Source: Paracoccaceae bacterium (GTDB lineage Bacteria > Pseudomonadota > Alphaproteobacteria > Rhodobacterales > Rhodobacteraceae). From it: DNA of 64,000 nt. The DNA is taken from positions 91,813 to 155,812 of the forward strand of contig JANSXZ010000008.1 in assembly GCA_024742705.1 (NCBI GenBank), read 5' to 3'. Below, in pieces: positions 26,856 to 36,075 of this stretch. The notes beneath the pieces are model-generated. The model saw nothing but the letters and a program-made list of their open reading frames with translations. It had not been told where the DNA came from and searched no databases. Each line of letters starts with the position of its first letter. The stretch's first letter is position 1. The translations under genes and the position numbers were made by a program.

Positions 26856-28355
26856 TTATTCCATCACCGGGATCGAAAATTCGCCGCCTTCCTTGATGCC
26901 CGAGGGCCAGCGGGCGGTCACGGTCTTGGTGCGGGTATAGAACTTGAACGCGTCGGGACCGTGCTGATTGAGATCGCCGAACACGGATTTCTTCCAGCCG
27001 CCGAAGGTGTGATAGGCCAGCGGCACGGGGATCGGCACGTTCACGCCGACCATGCCGATGTTGATGCGGTTCGCGAAATCGCGCGCCGCGTCGCCGTCGC
27101 GCGTGAAGATCGCGGTGCCGTTGCCGTATTCGTGATCCATCGCCAGTCCCAGCGCCTCTTCGTAGGTCTGGGCGCGCACGGTGGTCAGCACGGGGCCGAA
27201 AATCTCGTGCTTGTAGATGTCCATGTCCTTGGTCGCGTGGTCGAACAGGTGCGGGCCGACAAAGAAGCCGTCCTCATAGCCCTGCATCTTGAAGCCGCGG
27301 CCATCGACAACCAGCTTGGCGCCCTGGTCGATCCCGGTCTGTACCAGCCGTTCGATGTTGGCCTTGGCGGCGGCGGTCACCACGGGGCCATAGTCGACAT
27401 CGTTGCCTGAGGTATAGGGCCCAACCTTCAGCGCCTCGATGCGTGGCACCAGTTTTTCGATCAGGCGGTCCGCGGTGTCGTCGCCCACCGGCACGGCCAC
27501 CGAAATCGCCATGCACCGTTCGCCCGCCGCGCCATAGCCGGCACCGACCAGCGCATCGGCGGCCTGGTCCATGTCCGCATCGGGCATGATGATCATGTGG
27601 TTCTTGGCGCCACCGAAACACTGCACCCGTTTGCCGTTGGCGCAGCCCGTGGCATAGATGTATTCCGCGATCGGCGTCGAGCCGACGAAGCCCACCGACT
27701 GGATCACAGGATGATGCAGGATCGCGTCCACCGCTTCCTTGTCGCCGTTGACGACCTGGAGAATGCCCTTCGGCAGCCCGGCCTCTTCCATCAGCTCGGC
27801 CAGCATCAACGGCACCGAAGGGTCGCGTTCGCTGGGTTTCAGAATGAAGGCGTTGCCGCAGGCGATGGCCGGCGCGAACATCCACATCGGGATCATGGCG
27901 GGAAAGTTGAACGGCGTGATGCCTGCCGTGACGCCCAGAGGCTGACGCATCGAATACATGTCGATACCGGGGCCGGCGCTGTCGGTGAATTCACCTTTCA
28001 GCATCTGCGGCGCGCCGATGCAGTATTCCACCACTTCCAGCCCACGCTGCACATCGCCGGCCGCATCGGGCAGGGTCTTGCCGTGCTCACGGCTCAGGGC
28101 TTCGGCCAGCTTGTCCATGTCGCGGTTCAGCAGGGCGACGAACTTCATCAGAACCCGCGCGCGGCGCTGCGGGTTTGTGGCGGCCCAGGCGGGCTGGGCG
28201 GCGGCGGCGATCTGTACGGCCTTGTCCATTTCGGCCGCGCTGGCCAGGGGCACGCGGGCCTGCACCTCGCCGGTGGCGGGGTTGTAGACATCGCCGAAAC
28301 GGCCCGAGGTGCCGGCAACGTGTTCACCGTTCAGGTAATGGGTCATGTCTTGCAT
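26856..28355 (-). CDS. mmsA: Methylmalonate-semialdehyde dehydrogenase (CoA-acylating)
   Basis: Final enzyme of valine breakdown: converts methylmalonate semialdehyde to propionyl-CoA with NAD and CoA. The 499 residues have the aldehyde dehydrogenase fold with GVTAGITPFNFPAMIPMW, FVGSTPIAEYIY, the catalytic cysteine in GYGAAGERCMAISVAV (about residue 284) and GMVGVNVPIPVPLAYHTFGG. It diverges from a LysR-type regulator with a 105-nt intergenic region that carries a strong palindrome. Confidence 0.97.
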   Translation of the reverse strand: MQDMTHYLNGEHVAGTSGRFGDVYNPATGEVQARVPLASAAEMDKAVQIAAAAQPAWAATNPQRRARVLMKFVALLNRDMDKLAEALSREHGKTLPDAAGDVQRGLEVVEYCIGAPQMLKGEFTDSAGPGIDMYSMRQPLGVTAGITPFNFPAMIPMWMFAPAIACGNAFILKPSERDPSVPLMLAELMEEAGLPKGILQVVNGDKEAVDAILHHPVIQSVGFVGSTPIAEYIYATGCANGKRVQCFGGAKNHMIIMPDADMDQAADALVGAGYGAAGERCMAISVAVPVGDDTADRLIEKLVPRIEALKVGPYTSGNDVDYGPVVTAAAKANIERLVQTGIDQGAKLVVDGRGFKMQGYEDGFFVGPHLFDHATKDMDIYKHEIFGPVLTTVRAQTYEEALGLAMDHEYGNGTAIFTRDGDAARDFANRINIGMVGVNVPIPVPLAYHTFGGWKKSVFGDLNQHGPDAFKFYTRTKTVTARWPSGIKEGGEFSIPVME

Positions 28356-28432
28356 CGTGCTCTCCTCCGATCAGGTTGCGCGCACCATAGGCTTGCAGAA
28401 ATCCATTGAACAGGGGCAAGGTTTCAAACACG

Positions 28433-28450
28433 TTTTGCAGAATTGCAAAA
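28433..28450. promoter_or_regulatory. Palindrome TTTTGCA-GAAT-TGCAAAA between mmsA and lysR
   Basis: Perfect 7-4-7 inverted repeat ending 10 nt before the LysR start codon, overlapping its ribosome-binding site. A half-site TTGCAGAA is repeated at 28393-28400, 42 bp (four turns) away and next to the mmsA start. This arrangement fits autoregulation plus control of mmsA by the divergent LysR protein. Confidence 0.6.
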
Positions 28451-28460
28451 GGGGCTGATT

Positions 28461-29360
28461 GTGGATTGGGACGATCTGAAGGTTTTTCTGGCGGTGGCCC
28501 GCGATCAGAGCCTGTCGGGCGCGGGCAAGCGGCTGCGGCGGGATCCAGCGACAGTGGGCCGCAAAATCGCGCGGCTCGAACGCGACGCGGGTACGGTGCT
28601 GTTCATCAAGTCGCCGCAGGGCTACGCGCTGAGTGCTGAGGGCGCGCGGCTGGTCGAATATGCGGAACAGGCCGAACAGGCCATGCGCGCCGGGCTCGAG
28701 GCGCTGACCGGGCCGGGCGAGGCATTGTCGGGGCAAATCCGGGTTGGTGCGCCAGATGGCTGTGCCAACTACCTGCTGCCACAGGTCTGCGCGTGTATCG
28801 CCCGCGACAATCCCGCGCTCGACATCCAGATCGTTGCTTTGCCTCGGGTGGTGAACCTGTCGCGGCGCGAGGCGGACATGGCGATTGCCGTCAGCCCGCC
28901 ATCGGCGGGCCAGTTGCAGGTGCAGAAGGTCACCGACTATCACCTGCATCTTGTGGCCTCGCAAAGCTATCTGGCGCAGACCGGCGCGATCGAGCGGATC
29001 GGCGATCTGCGCGGGCGGCCGATGATCGGGTACATCCCCGACATGATCTACGACACCGAACTGGACTATCTTGCGGAACTGGGGGTGACGCGCGTGGCGC
29101 TGGCGTCGAATTCGGTGCCGGTGCAACTGCGTTGGGCCGGGCTGGGAGCCGGGCTTTGCATGGCACATGATTTCGCGCTGCCGGCGCACCCGGATCTTTG
29201 CCGGGTGCTGACCGATGCGGTGCACCTGCGGCGCAGTTTCTACCTGGTCCGGCACCGCTCGGACCAACACAGCGACCGGATGAACCGTTTCGCCGGCGCG
29301 CTGCGAACGGCGCTGGGTGCCGAGGTGGCGCGTCTGGAGCGGCTTATCGCTTTATCTTGA
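28461..29360 (+). CDS. LysR-family transcriptional regulator, probable regulator of mmsA
   Basis: 299 residues. N-terminal winged helix (about 1-60): WDDLKVFLAVARDQSLSGAG, with RRDPATVGRKIARLE as recognition helix. The C-terminal part is a periplasmic-binding-like effector domain. GTG 28461 is chosen because AAAAGGGG lies 6 nt upstream and the family begins with (M)DWDDLK; a TTG six codons earlier is in frame. Its divergent placement next to mmsA suggests control of valine degradation. No direct evidence of the effector. Confidence 0.88.
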   Translation: MDWDDLKVFLAVARDQSLSGAGKRLRRDPATVGRKIARLERDAGTVLFIKSPQGYALSAEGARLVEYAEQAEQAMRAGLEALTGPGEALSGQIRVGAPDGCANYLLPQVCACIARDNPALDIQIVALPRVVNLSRREADMAIAVSPPSAGQLQVQKVTDYHLHLVASQSYLAQTGAIERIGDLRGRPMIGYIPDMIYDTELDYLAELGVTRVALASNSVPVQLRWAGLGAGLCMAHDFALPAHPDLCRVLTDAVHLRRSFYLVRHRSDQHSDRMNRFAGALRTALGAEVARLERLIALS

Positions 29361-29421
29361 CACATGCTGACGTTGCGGCAACGCTGAAAGGATCAAAAGT
29401 GAGTGTTGCGGAGGGACAGTC

Positions 29422-29856
29422 ATGCTGGTTCATCAAATTCTGAAATCAAAGGGCGGCACCGGCGTCATAACGGTGACATCCGATAGCACGGTGGCCCAGG
29501 CCGCCGAGGTTCTGGCCCGGCATCGCATCGGGTCGGTCGTTGTGTCGGACGATGGCAATGTGGCGTTGGGCATCCTGTCGGAGCGCGACATCGTGCGCGA
29601 ACTGGCCGGCAACGGCGCCGGGTGTCTGAAGCAGAAGGTCGGTGCCTACATGACCCGCAAGCTGGTCACCTGCACATCGCAGAGCAAGATCGACGACATC
29701 CTGCGCCAGATGACCGATGGCCGGTTTCGCCACATGCCCGTGGTCGAGGACGGGCTTCTGGTCGGCCTCGTGACCCTGGGTGACGTGGTCAAGGCGCAAC
29801 TGACCGTACTGGAAATGGAAAAGGACGCGCTCCAGGGCATGATCATGGGCCATTAG
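29422..29856 (+). CDS. CBS-domain protein
   Basis: Two tandem CBS motifs make up the whole 144-residue protein: VTSDSTVAQAAEVLARHRIGSVVV...GILSERDIVREL (about 13-58) and the second from YMTRKLVTC to LVGLVTLGDVV (about 73-127). CBS pairs usually bind adenosine nucleotides as regulatory modules; the partner is unknown. GGAGGGAC precedes the ATG. It is upstream of coaD on the same strand with 71 nt between. Confidence 0.9.
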   Translation: MLVHQILKSKGGTGVITVTSDSTVAQAAEVLARHRIGSVVVSDDGNVALGILSERDIVRELAGNGAGCLKQKVGAYMTRKLVTCTSQSKIDDILRQMTDGRFRHMPVVEDGLLVGLVTLGDVVKAQLTVLEMEKDALQGMIMGH

Positions 29857-29927
29857 ACGGGTTGCAATCCGTCCGGCCTTCGTGTTTGCCTGCGCGGGCT
29901 TGAAAGGCCAGCCGGGGGAGGGCGGAT

Positions 29928-30422
29928 ATGCGAGTGGGTCTCTATCCGGGAACGTTTGATCCGATAACATTCGGACATACCGATATCATCCGGCGCAGCG
30001 CCGCTCTGGTCGACAAGCTGGTGATCGGCGTTGCGATAAACCGCGACAAGGGGCCCTTGTTCACGCTGGAAGAGCGGGTTTCGATGATCGAGGCCGAATG
30101 CATCGCGCTTTCCGAACAGACCGGCACGGAAATCGTGGCGCATCCCTTCGAAAACCTGCTGATCCATTGCGCCCAGGATGTCGGCGCGCAGATCATCGTG
30201 CGCGGTCTGCGCGCGGTGGCCGATTTCGAGTATGAATACCAGATGGTCGGCATGAACCGGTCGCTGGACAACAGCATCGAAACCGTATTCCTGATGGCCG
30301 AGGCCAAGCATCAGGCCATCGCCAGCAAGCTGGTCAAGGAAATCGCCCGGCTGGGCGGGGATGTGTCCAAGTTCGTCACACCGCGCGTCGAAGCCGCGCT
30401 GATGCGGCGGTTGAGCGACTGA
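29928..30422 (+). CDS. coaD: Pantetheine-phosphate adenylyltransferase
   Basis: Fourth step of CoA synthesis: 4'-phosphopantetheine plus ATP to dephospho-CoA. The 164 residues carry the nucleotidyltransferase signature GTFDPITFGHTDII at residues 8-21 (TxGH), IIVRGLRAVADFEYEYQM and NRSLDNSIETVFLMA. Normal length. GGGGGAGGG lies before the ATG. Confidence 0.97.
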   Translation: MRVGLYPGTFDPITFGHTDIIRRSAALVDKLVIGVAINRDKGPLFTLEERVSMIEAECIALSEQTGTEIVAHPFENLLIHCAQDVGAQIIVRGLRAVADFEYEYQMVGMNRSLDNSIETVFLMAEAKHQAIASKLVKEIARLGGDVSKFVTPRVEAALMRRLSD

Positions 30423-30434
30423 CGGCCCCGCCGT

Positions 30435-30578
30435 TCAGCGCCAGAACGCCATCCATTCGATCAGGTCGATCATTTTCCGCGCGAGGAAGTAGATGTGTTC
30501 GGTGCCGAACCAGAACACATCCAGCGATATCGCCCCGACAATCGCGACCGCCAGACCGAAAGCGACAGTATTTGTCAC
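30435..30578 (-). CDS. Small membrane protein downstream of gap (47 residues)
   Basis: Too short for usual ORF cut-offs. GTG 30578 gives VTNTVAFGLAVAIVGAISLD, then VFWFGTEHIYFLARKMIDLIEWMAFWR. One hydrophobic helix (about 5-23) and a C-terminal amphipathic, aromatic-rich helix are visible. It lies 61 nt after the gap stop on the same strand and ends 12 nt from convergent coaD. The SD is weak, which lowers confidence. I believe similar short proteins ending in DLIEW-AFWR follow gap in related genomes, but could not check. Function unknown. Confidence 0.55.
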   Translation of the reverse strand: MTNTVAFGLAVAIVGAISLDVFWFGTEHIYFLARKMIDLIEWMAFWR

Positions 30579-30639
30579 GGTGCGGACCCGGCGCGATCTG
30601 CGCCGGGCGATGACGGGGACGGGCGCGGTTTCACGGCGC

Positions 30640-31647
30640 TCAGTTCTTTTTCAGCCGACCCATCGCCACGGCAACATCTGCCATGCGCACCGAGAAACCC
30701 CATTCGTTGTCATACCACGCCAGCACCCGCACCAGACGCTTGCCCAGAACCTTGGTCTGGTCGGGTGCGAAGATCGATGATTCCGAGGTGTGGTTGAAAT
30801 CGATCGAAACCTTCGGCTCGGGATCATAGCCCAGAACGCCCTTCAGCGGCCCGGCGGCGGCTTCGGCGACGGCGGCGTTCACTTCGTCCCTCGTCACGTC
30901 GCGGCCTGCGGTAAAGGTCAGGTCCACAGCGCTGACATTCGGCGTGGGCACGCGGATTGCGCTGCCGTCCAGCTTGCCCTTGAGGTTCGGCAGAACCTCG
31001 CCCAGCGCCTTTGCCGCACCCGTCGAGGTCGGGATCATCGACATCGACGCCGCGCGCGCGCGGTAGAGATCGCTGTGCCGGCGGTCATGGGTGGATTGAT
31101 CGCCGGTGTAGGCGTGGATCGTGGTCATGATGCCTTCTTCGATGCCGAAGGCGTTGTCGAGAACCATCGCCAGCGGAGCAAGGCAGTTGGTGGTGCACGA
31201 TCCGTTCGAGATCATCGTGTCGCTGGCGGTCAGGCGGTCGTGGTTCACACCGTAGACGATGGTCTTTTCCACGTTCTTGGCCGGGGCCGAGATCAGAACC
31301 GATTTCGCGCCGCGCTCGAGGTGCACCTTCGATTTTTCGCCATCGTTGAAATTGCCGGTGCATTCCAGAACCACGTCACAGCCCGACCAGTCCAGCTCTT
31401 CCGGGTTGTAGGTGGAAAACATCTCGATTTCGCCGGCGCCCAGGTCCAGCATGCGATCGCCGGTCTTGATTTCGCCGGGGTATCTTCCGTGCACGCTGTC
31501 ATAGCGCAGCAGGTGTGCGGCAGTGTCCAGGGGACCGGTTGCATTTGCCTTGACCACACGGATATCGTTGCGCCCGCTGGACGCGATATGCGTAAGGGTG
31601 CAGCGGCCGATCCGGCCAAATCCGTTGATTCCGACTGTGATTGTCAT
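30640..31647 (-). CDS. gap: Glyceraldehyde-3-phosphate dehydrogenase, type I
   Basis: NAD(P)-dependent glycolytic/gluconeogenic enzyme. The 335 residues show VGINGFGRIGRCTL at the N-terminus, the catalytic cysteine in ISNGSCTTNCLAPLA (about 152) and C-terminal WYDNEWGFSVRMADV. ATG 31647 matches the family start (MTITVGINGFGRIG); the longer in-frame start would add 26 non-conserved residues. Asn rather than Asp follows near VKAN, so cofactor preference is uncertain. A candidate operator lies about 95 nt upstream. Confidence 0.97.
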   Translation of the reverse strand: MTITVGINGFGRIGRCTLTHIASSGRNDIRVVKANATGPLDTAAHLLRYDSVHGRYPGEIKTGDRMLDLGAGEIEMFSTYNPEELDWSGCDVVLECTGNFNDGEKSKVHLERGAKSVLISAPAKNVEKTIVYGVNHDRLTASDTMISNGSCTTNCLAPLAMVLDNAFGIEEGIMTTIHAYTGDQSTHDRRHSDLYRARAASMSMIPTSTGAAKALGEVLPNLKGKLDGSAIRVPTPNVSAVDLTFTAGRDVTRDEVNAAVAEAAAGPLKGVLGYDPEPKVSIDFNHTSESSIFAPDQTKVLGKRLVRVLAWYDNEWGFSVRMADVAVAMGRLKKN

Positions 31648-31740
31648 GACGCAAGGTTCCTGCTCTGAAATGGGCTTTGCGGGTCGTATAGTCGGGCGGG
31701 GCACGCGCCAAAAGGAAAAAATCATTGGATATGAGTGTGA

Positions 31741-31767
31741 TAGCGCAAACTGTGACCGATTGCGCTA
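31741..31767. promoter_or_regulatory. Inverted repeat TAGCGCAA-N11-TTGCGCTA upstream of gap
   Basis: Perfect 8-nt arms (31741-31748 and 31760-31767), 19 bp centre to centre, in the divergent space between gap and the DUF808 gene. It could be one operator or two facing LacI-type half operators (each arm is GNTAGCGCAA). The link to a carbon-metabolism regulator is inference. Confidence 0.45.
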
Positions 31768-31832
31768 ACGATTTGCTTCTGCGGCCACGCGCGTTAGTGT
31801 CGCTGCAGGTGCAAAAGGGACGGGATTGAGCG

Positions 31833-32807
31833 ATGAGCGGTCTACTGGCTTTGTTGGACGATGTCGCGGGCATTGCCAAGGTTGCGGCCGCTTCGGTCGA
31901 CGATGTGGTGGCCCAGGCCACCAAGGCAGGCGCGAAAGCGGCCGGCGCGGTGATCGACGATGCGGCGGTGACGCCAAAGTATGTCCACGGTTTCGAGGCC
32001 AGCCGCGAATTGCCGGTGATCTGGCGCATCGCCAAGGGATCCATGAAGAACAAGCTGGTGTTCCTGCTGCCCGCGGGCCTGGCGCTTTCGGCCTTTGCGC
32101 CATGGAGCATCGCGCCGCTGTTGATGCTGGGTGGGGCATATCTGTGTTTCGAAGGGGCCGAGAAGGTCTATCACCTGGTTGCGCCGCACACGCCCGCGCA
32201 GATCACCCCAGAAGACGTGCCGGGCGATCCCGCCCACCTGGAAGAGGCGAAGGCAAGGGGCGCGATCAAGACCGATTTCATCCTGTCCGCCGAAATCATG
32301 ACCATCGCTCTGGCCGCGATCCCCAGTTCGAACTTCTGGTTCGAAGCGGCCACGCTGGCGGTGGTTGCGGTGATGATCACGGTCGCGGTCTATGGCGCCG
32401 TGGCGCTTATCGTCAAGGCCGACGATGTCGGGCTGTGGATGGCCAGATCGGGGCGATTCTTCCCGACCCGCGCCATCGGAAGGGGCATCGTGAAGGCGAT
32501 GCCGCATTTCCTGCGGTTGCTGACGGCGGTGGGCACGGCGGCCATGCTGTGGGTAGGCGGCAGCATCCTGATCCACGGGCTGGAAGAACTGGGCGTTGCA
32601 TGGCCCGCCCATGCGATTCACGACATCGCCGCGATGTTCGGCGCGCTGGCGGGTGAAGGCGGCGCGGCCACGGTGGAATGGTTCGTGACGGCGGCCATCG
32701 ACGGCGCGCTGGGTCTGGCGCTGGGGTTGGCCCTGATCCCGGTGGCCCAGCGGGTGATCGCGCCGGTTCTGGCGGCGGTGACAGGAAAGCCGGCGGCGCC
32801 GCATTGA
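31833..32807 (+). CDS. DUF808 family inner-membrane protein (YedI-like)
   Basis: 324 residues, function unknown. Family signature LLALLDDVAGIAKVAAASVDD at the N-terminus and VYHLVAPHTP after the first hairpin. Hydrophobic segments near 75-110, 155-190, 225-255 and 290-310 suggest about five to six membrane passes. Divergent from gap. A GC hairpin separates it from convergent tkt. Confidence 0.9.
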   Translation: MSGLLALLDDVAGIAKVAAASVDDVVAQATKAGAKAAGAVIDDAAVTPKYVHGFEASRELPVIWRIAKGSMKNKLVFLLPAGLALSAFAPWSIAPLLMLGGAYLCFEGAEKVYHLVAPHTPAQITPEDVPGDPAHLEEAKARGAIKTDFILSAEIMTIALAAIPSSNFWFEAATLAVVAVMITVAVYGAVALIVKADDVGLWMARSGRFFPTRAIGRGIVKAMPHFLRLLTAVGTAAMLWVGGSILIHGLEELGVAWPAHAIHDIAAMFGALAGEGGAATVEWFVTAAIDGALGLALGLALIPVAQRVIAPVLAAVTGKPAAPH

Positions 32808-32822
32808 TCTGGCGCGACGGCG

Positions 32823-32847
32823 CCCCGCTCCGCAGTCCGGAGCGGGG
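32823..32847. terminator. Hairpin between convergent DUF808 and tkt genes
   Basis: CCCCGCTCCG (32823-32832) pairs with CGGAGCGGGG (32838-32847), 5-nt loop. No T tract on either strand, so termination strength is uncertain. Confidence 0.4.
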
Positions 32848-32861
32848 GCAGGGCAGCCGCT

Positions 32862-34883
32862 CTAGCGGCCCAGAAGCGCGCGCACCTTTTCCACGGTGGC
32901 CTCGGCGGTGATGCCAAGCTCGCGATAGAGCACGTCGGCCGGTGCCGATGCGCCGAAATCGTGCATCCCGACAAACCCGGATTTCTCGCGGCGCCCGCGT
33001 TCACCGAACAGCCAGCGGTCCCAGCCGAAGCGGATGCCCGCCTCGATCGCGACACGGACAGGCCCGGCGGGCAGCACGCGCTTGCGATAGGCTTCGGCCT
33101 GTTCCTCGAACAACTCCCAGCATGGCATCGAAACAACGCGGGTGCCGATACCTGCGGCCTCGAGCATCTCGCGCGCCTGCATGGCGATGGCCACCTCGGA
33201 TCCGGTGGCCAGAAGGATGGCCTGTCGCCGGCCCGTGGCATCGGCCAGCACATAGGCCCCTTGCGCGGTCAGGTTGCGGGTCTTGTGTTCGGTGCGCAGC
33301 GTCGGCAGGCCCTGCCGGGTGAGCGACAGAACCGAAGGCGTCGACTGCGCGGTCAGCGCGATTTCCCAGCTTTCGGCGGTTTCCACCGTATCGCAGGGCC
33401 GGAACACGAAGGTGTTCGGGGTGGCCCGACTGATCGCCAGATGTTCCACCGGCTGGTGCGTCGGCCCGTCTTCGCCCAGCCCGATGCTGTCGTGCGTCAT
33501 CACGAAAACCGTGGGGATCTTCATCAACGCGGCCAGCCGCATCGCCGGGCGGGCGTAATCGGTGAAACACATGAACGTGCCGCCATAGGGGCGCATGCCG
33601 CCATGCAGCGCCATACCGTTCATCGCAGCGGCCATGCCATGCTCGCGGATGCCGTAATGGATGTACCGCCCCTTGCGGTTTTCCGGGCTGAACACGCCCA
33701 GATCGCCGGTCTTGGTGTTGTTCGATCCGGTCAGGTCGGCCGATCCGCCCATGGTTTCGGGCATGATCGGATTGATCACCTCCAGCACCTTTTCCGACGA
33801 CGCGCGGGTGGCCAGTTTCGGCGCGCTGGCCGAAACCTGCTTTTTCAGCGCCCGGATGGTGGCGGCCAGCCGCTTGGGCGGCTGACGGTCGTAGGCGCGT
33901 GTGAACTGGGCCTGTTTGGCGGCGCTCAGCGTGGCAAAGCGTGCCTCCCATGCCGCGCGTTCGGTGGCGCCGCGCGTGCCGATGGCCTCCCACTGGGCCT
34001 TGATGTCGGCGGGGATTTCAAACGGGCCCCACGTCCAGCCATAGGCGGCGCGGGTGTCGGCGATCAGCCCCGGATCGGTCAGCGCGCCGTGGCCCTTCGA
34101 TGTGTCCTGGGCCGACGATCCCAGTGCGATATGTGTCTTGCAGGCGATCATGGTCGGCCGGTCGGCGGCCTTGGCGCGGGTCAGGGCCGCATCGATCGCG
34201 GCCGGATCGTGGCCATCGATCTCGATCACGTTCCAGCCCGAGGCGGCAAAGCGCGCCGGCTGATCGGTGCGGTCGGCGATGTCAACGGTGCCGTCGATGG
34301 TGATGTTGTTGTTGTCCCACAGAACGATCAGCCGGGACAGCGCGTGCCGGCCGGCGAGGCCGATCGCCTCCTGGCTGACACCTTCCATCAGACAGCCGTC
34401 GCCGGCGATGACGTAGGTATGATGATCGACGACCTTGCGGCCGAAGTGCGCGCGCTGGGCTTCCTCGGCCATCGCGAAACCCACGGCATTGGCGATGCCC
34501 TGGCCCAGCGGGCCGGTTGTGGTTTCGATTCCGGCAGCATGGCCGTATTCGGGATGCCCGGCGGTGCGCGCGCCCCACTGGCGGAAATTGCGCAATTCGT
34601 CGATCGTCATGTCGGCGTAGCCCGTCAGGTGCAGCAGCGCATAAAGCAGCATGGATCCATGCCCCGCCGACAGGATGAAGCGGTCGCGGTCGGGCCAGTC
34701 GGGCGCGGCCGCGTCGAACTTCAGGTGCTTTTCAAACAACACCGTGGCGACATCGGCCATACCCATCGGCATGCCAGAATGTCCCGAGTTCGCCGCATGG
34801 ACAGCATCCAGCGTCAGCGTGCGGATGGCGGCGGCCTTGAACCAATGCTCGGGGTTGGCGGTGCGCAGGGATGTAAGATCCAC
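32862..34883 (-). CDS. tkt: Transketolase
   Basis: Thiamine-diphosphate enzyme moving two-carbon units between sugar phosphates in the pentose phosphate pathway. The 673 residues have normal length. Visible: [14 protein letters not shown] at the N-terminus, thiamine-binding [18 protein letters not shown] to [10 protein letters not shown] (about 155-190), [10 protein letters not shown], the acidic [19 protein letters not shown] (about 468-486) and the C-terminal domain [18 protein letters not shown]. Monocistronic by position; upstream is divergent to the coiled-coil/zapA genes. Confidence 0.97.
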   Translation of the reverse strand: MDLTSLRTANPEHWFKAAAIRTLTLDAVHAANSGHSGMPMGMADVATVLFEKHLKFDAAAPDWPDRDRFILSAGHGSMLLYALLHLTGYADMTIDELRNFRQWGARTAGHPEYGHAAGIETTTGPLGQGIANAVGFAMAEEAQRAHFGRKVVDHHTYVIAGDGCLMEGVSQEAIGLAGRHALSRLIVLWDNNNITIDGTVDIADRTDQPARFAASGWNVIEIDGHDPAAIDAALTRAKAADRPTMIACKTHIALGSSAQDTSKGHGALTDPGLIADTRAAYGWTWGPFEIPADIKAQWEAIGTRGATERAAWEARFATLSAAKQAQFTRAYDRQPPKRLAATIRALKKQVSASAPKLATRASSEKVLEVINPIMPETMGGSADLTGSNNTKTGDLGVFSPENRKGRYIHYGIREHGMAAAMNGMALHGGMRPYGGTFMCFTDYARPAMRLAALMKIPTVFVMTHDSIGLGEDGPTHQPVEHLAISRATPNTFVFRPCDTVETAESWEIALTAQSTPSVLSLTRQGLPTLRTEHKTRNLTAQGAYVLADATGRRQAILLATGSEVAIAMQAREMLEAAGIGTRVVSMPCWELFEEQAEAYRKRVLPAGPVRVAIEAGIRFGWDRWLFGERGRREKSGFVGMHDFGASAPADVLYRELGITAEATVEKVRALLGR

Positions 34884-35110
34884 TTGAGGTCGTCCTTCGG
34901 GTCAGGAAAATCGGGATTTCCGGCGTCAATAGCACCCTTGGATCAAAGTTCAAGCCATAGCGCCCAAGGCTTTGCGCGCCACTTCAGGTGAGACGGTCAA
35001 GCCCTTGAAAGCATTGGCGCAGCATTTGCGCGCGCCGGTCAATCGGCTACCCTTGGCCCGAAGGGCGGGTGATTCGAGCGCCGCAGCCCGTGCAGGTCAG
35101 GGAAACAGGC

Positions 35111-35653
35111 ATGAGCGATATAGACGAACTGCAACGGCGCATCACCTCGGCGATGGCGCGGATCAGCGCCGGGGTCGAGACCCTGGCGGAACCCGCGCCG
35201 GCGGCCGATCCGGCCCTGCTCGAGGCGGCCGAACAGCGTGCCGCCGAAGCCGGGGCGCGCGCCGAGGCCAGCGAGGTTGCGCTGGAGGAAGAACGGCTGG
35301 CCAACGCGCAGTTGTCCGAACGTCTGAACGGGGTGAAATCCCGCCACGAGGCGGAAACCGGGGCGCTGCGCCAGCAGATGCAGGCCCAGGGCGCCGCGAT
35401 GAAGCAGCTGGATGCCGATCTTCAGGAACTGCGCGCCGCCAACGAGGGGCTGCGCGCCAGCAATGCGGCCCTGCGCGAGGCGAACGCCGAAGGCCTGGCC
35501 GATGCGGCGCTGATCGACGCGGCGCTGAAGGCCGAAAACGAATCGCTGCGCAGCGCGCGCGCCGCCGATATGTCCGAAGCGGGGGCGATCATGGCCCAGC
35601 TCGGGCCGCTGCTGGCGGCGGCGCGGTCCCTGCCTGAAGGAGAGGAAACCTGA
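35111..35653 (+). CDS. Coiled-coil protein co-translated with ZapA
   Basis: 180 residues, unrecognised family. No signal peptide or membrane segment. MSDIDELQRRITSAMARISAGVETL starts the protein, followed by a near-continuous charged coiled coil (about 45-150) rich in Ala/Glu/Arg/Leu heptads. ATG 35111 is chosen because it starts the folded sequence and follows CAGGGAAAC. The stop overlaps the zapA start by one base (TGATG). Linkage to ZapA suggests a role at the division site, as an analogue of coiled-coil Zap proteins; this is inference. Confidence 0.75.
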   Translation: MSDIDELQRRITSAMARISAGVETLAEPAPAADPALLEAAEQRAAEAGARAEASEVALEEERLANAQLSERLNGVKSRHEAETGALRQQMQAQGAAMKQLDADLQELRAANEGLRASNAALREANAEGLADAALIDAALKAENESLRSARAADMSEAGAIMAQLGPLLAAARSLPEGEET

Positions 35654-36048
35654 TGCCCGAGGTGCAAATTCTTATCGGTGGACGGAAATTTTCGGTGGCC
35701 TGTCAGGACGGCGAGGAAGACTACCTGCATTCCGCGGCAAAGATGCTGGATGACGAGGCGCAGGTTTTGTCGGATCAGATCGGCCGGATGCCGGAATCGC
35801 GGATGCTTCTGATGGCCGGCCTGTTGCTGGCCGACAAGACCGCCGCTGTCGAAGACAAGATCCGGACAGTCGAGACGCGGCTGGCCGAGACCGAGGCCGA
35901 ACTGGCGCGGCTGCGGGATACGCCGGCACCGCCGCCCGAACGCATCGAGGTGCCGGTGGTGCCGGAGGCGGTGACGGATACGCTGGCCGAACTGGCCGCG
36001 CGGGCCGAGGCGCTGGCCGCCGCCATCGAGGAAAAGACCGCGGGCTGA
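35653..36048 (+). CDS. zapA: Cell division protein ZapA
   Basis: FtsZ-ring bundling factor. The 131 residues begin VQILIGGRKFSVACQDGEEDYLHSAA, the ZapA beta-beta-alpha head, with MLLMAGLLLADK following, then a coiled coil (about 65-95, VEDKIRTVETRLAETEAELARL) and an Ala/Glu tail. Start overlaps the upstream coiled-coil gene stop, so the two are translationally coupled. Convergent with grxD. Confidence 0.88.
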   Translation: MPEVQILIGGRKFSVACQDGEEDYLHSAAKMLDDEAQVLSDQIGRMPESRMLLMAGLLLADKTAAVEDKIRTVETRLAETEAELARLRDTPAPPPERIEVPVVPEAVTDTLAELAARAEALAAAIEEKTAG

Positions 36049-36075
36049 TCCGCGGTCGTCCCCGACAGCCCGGCA

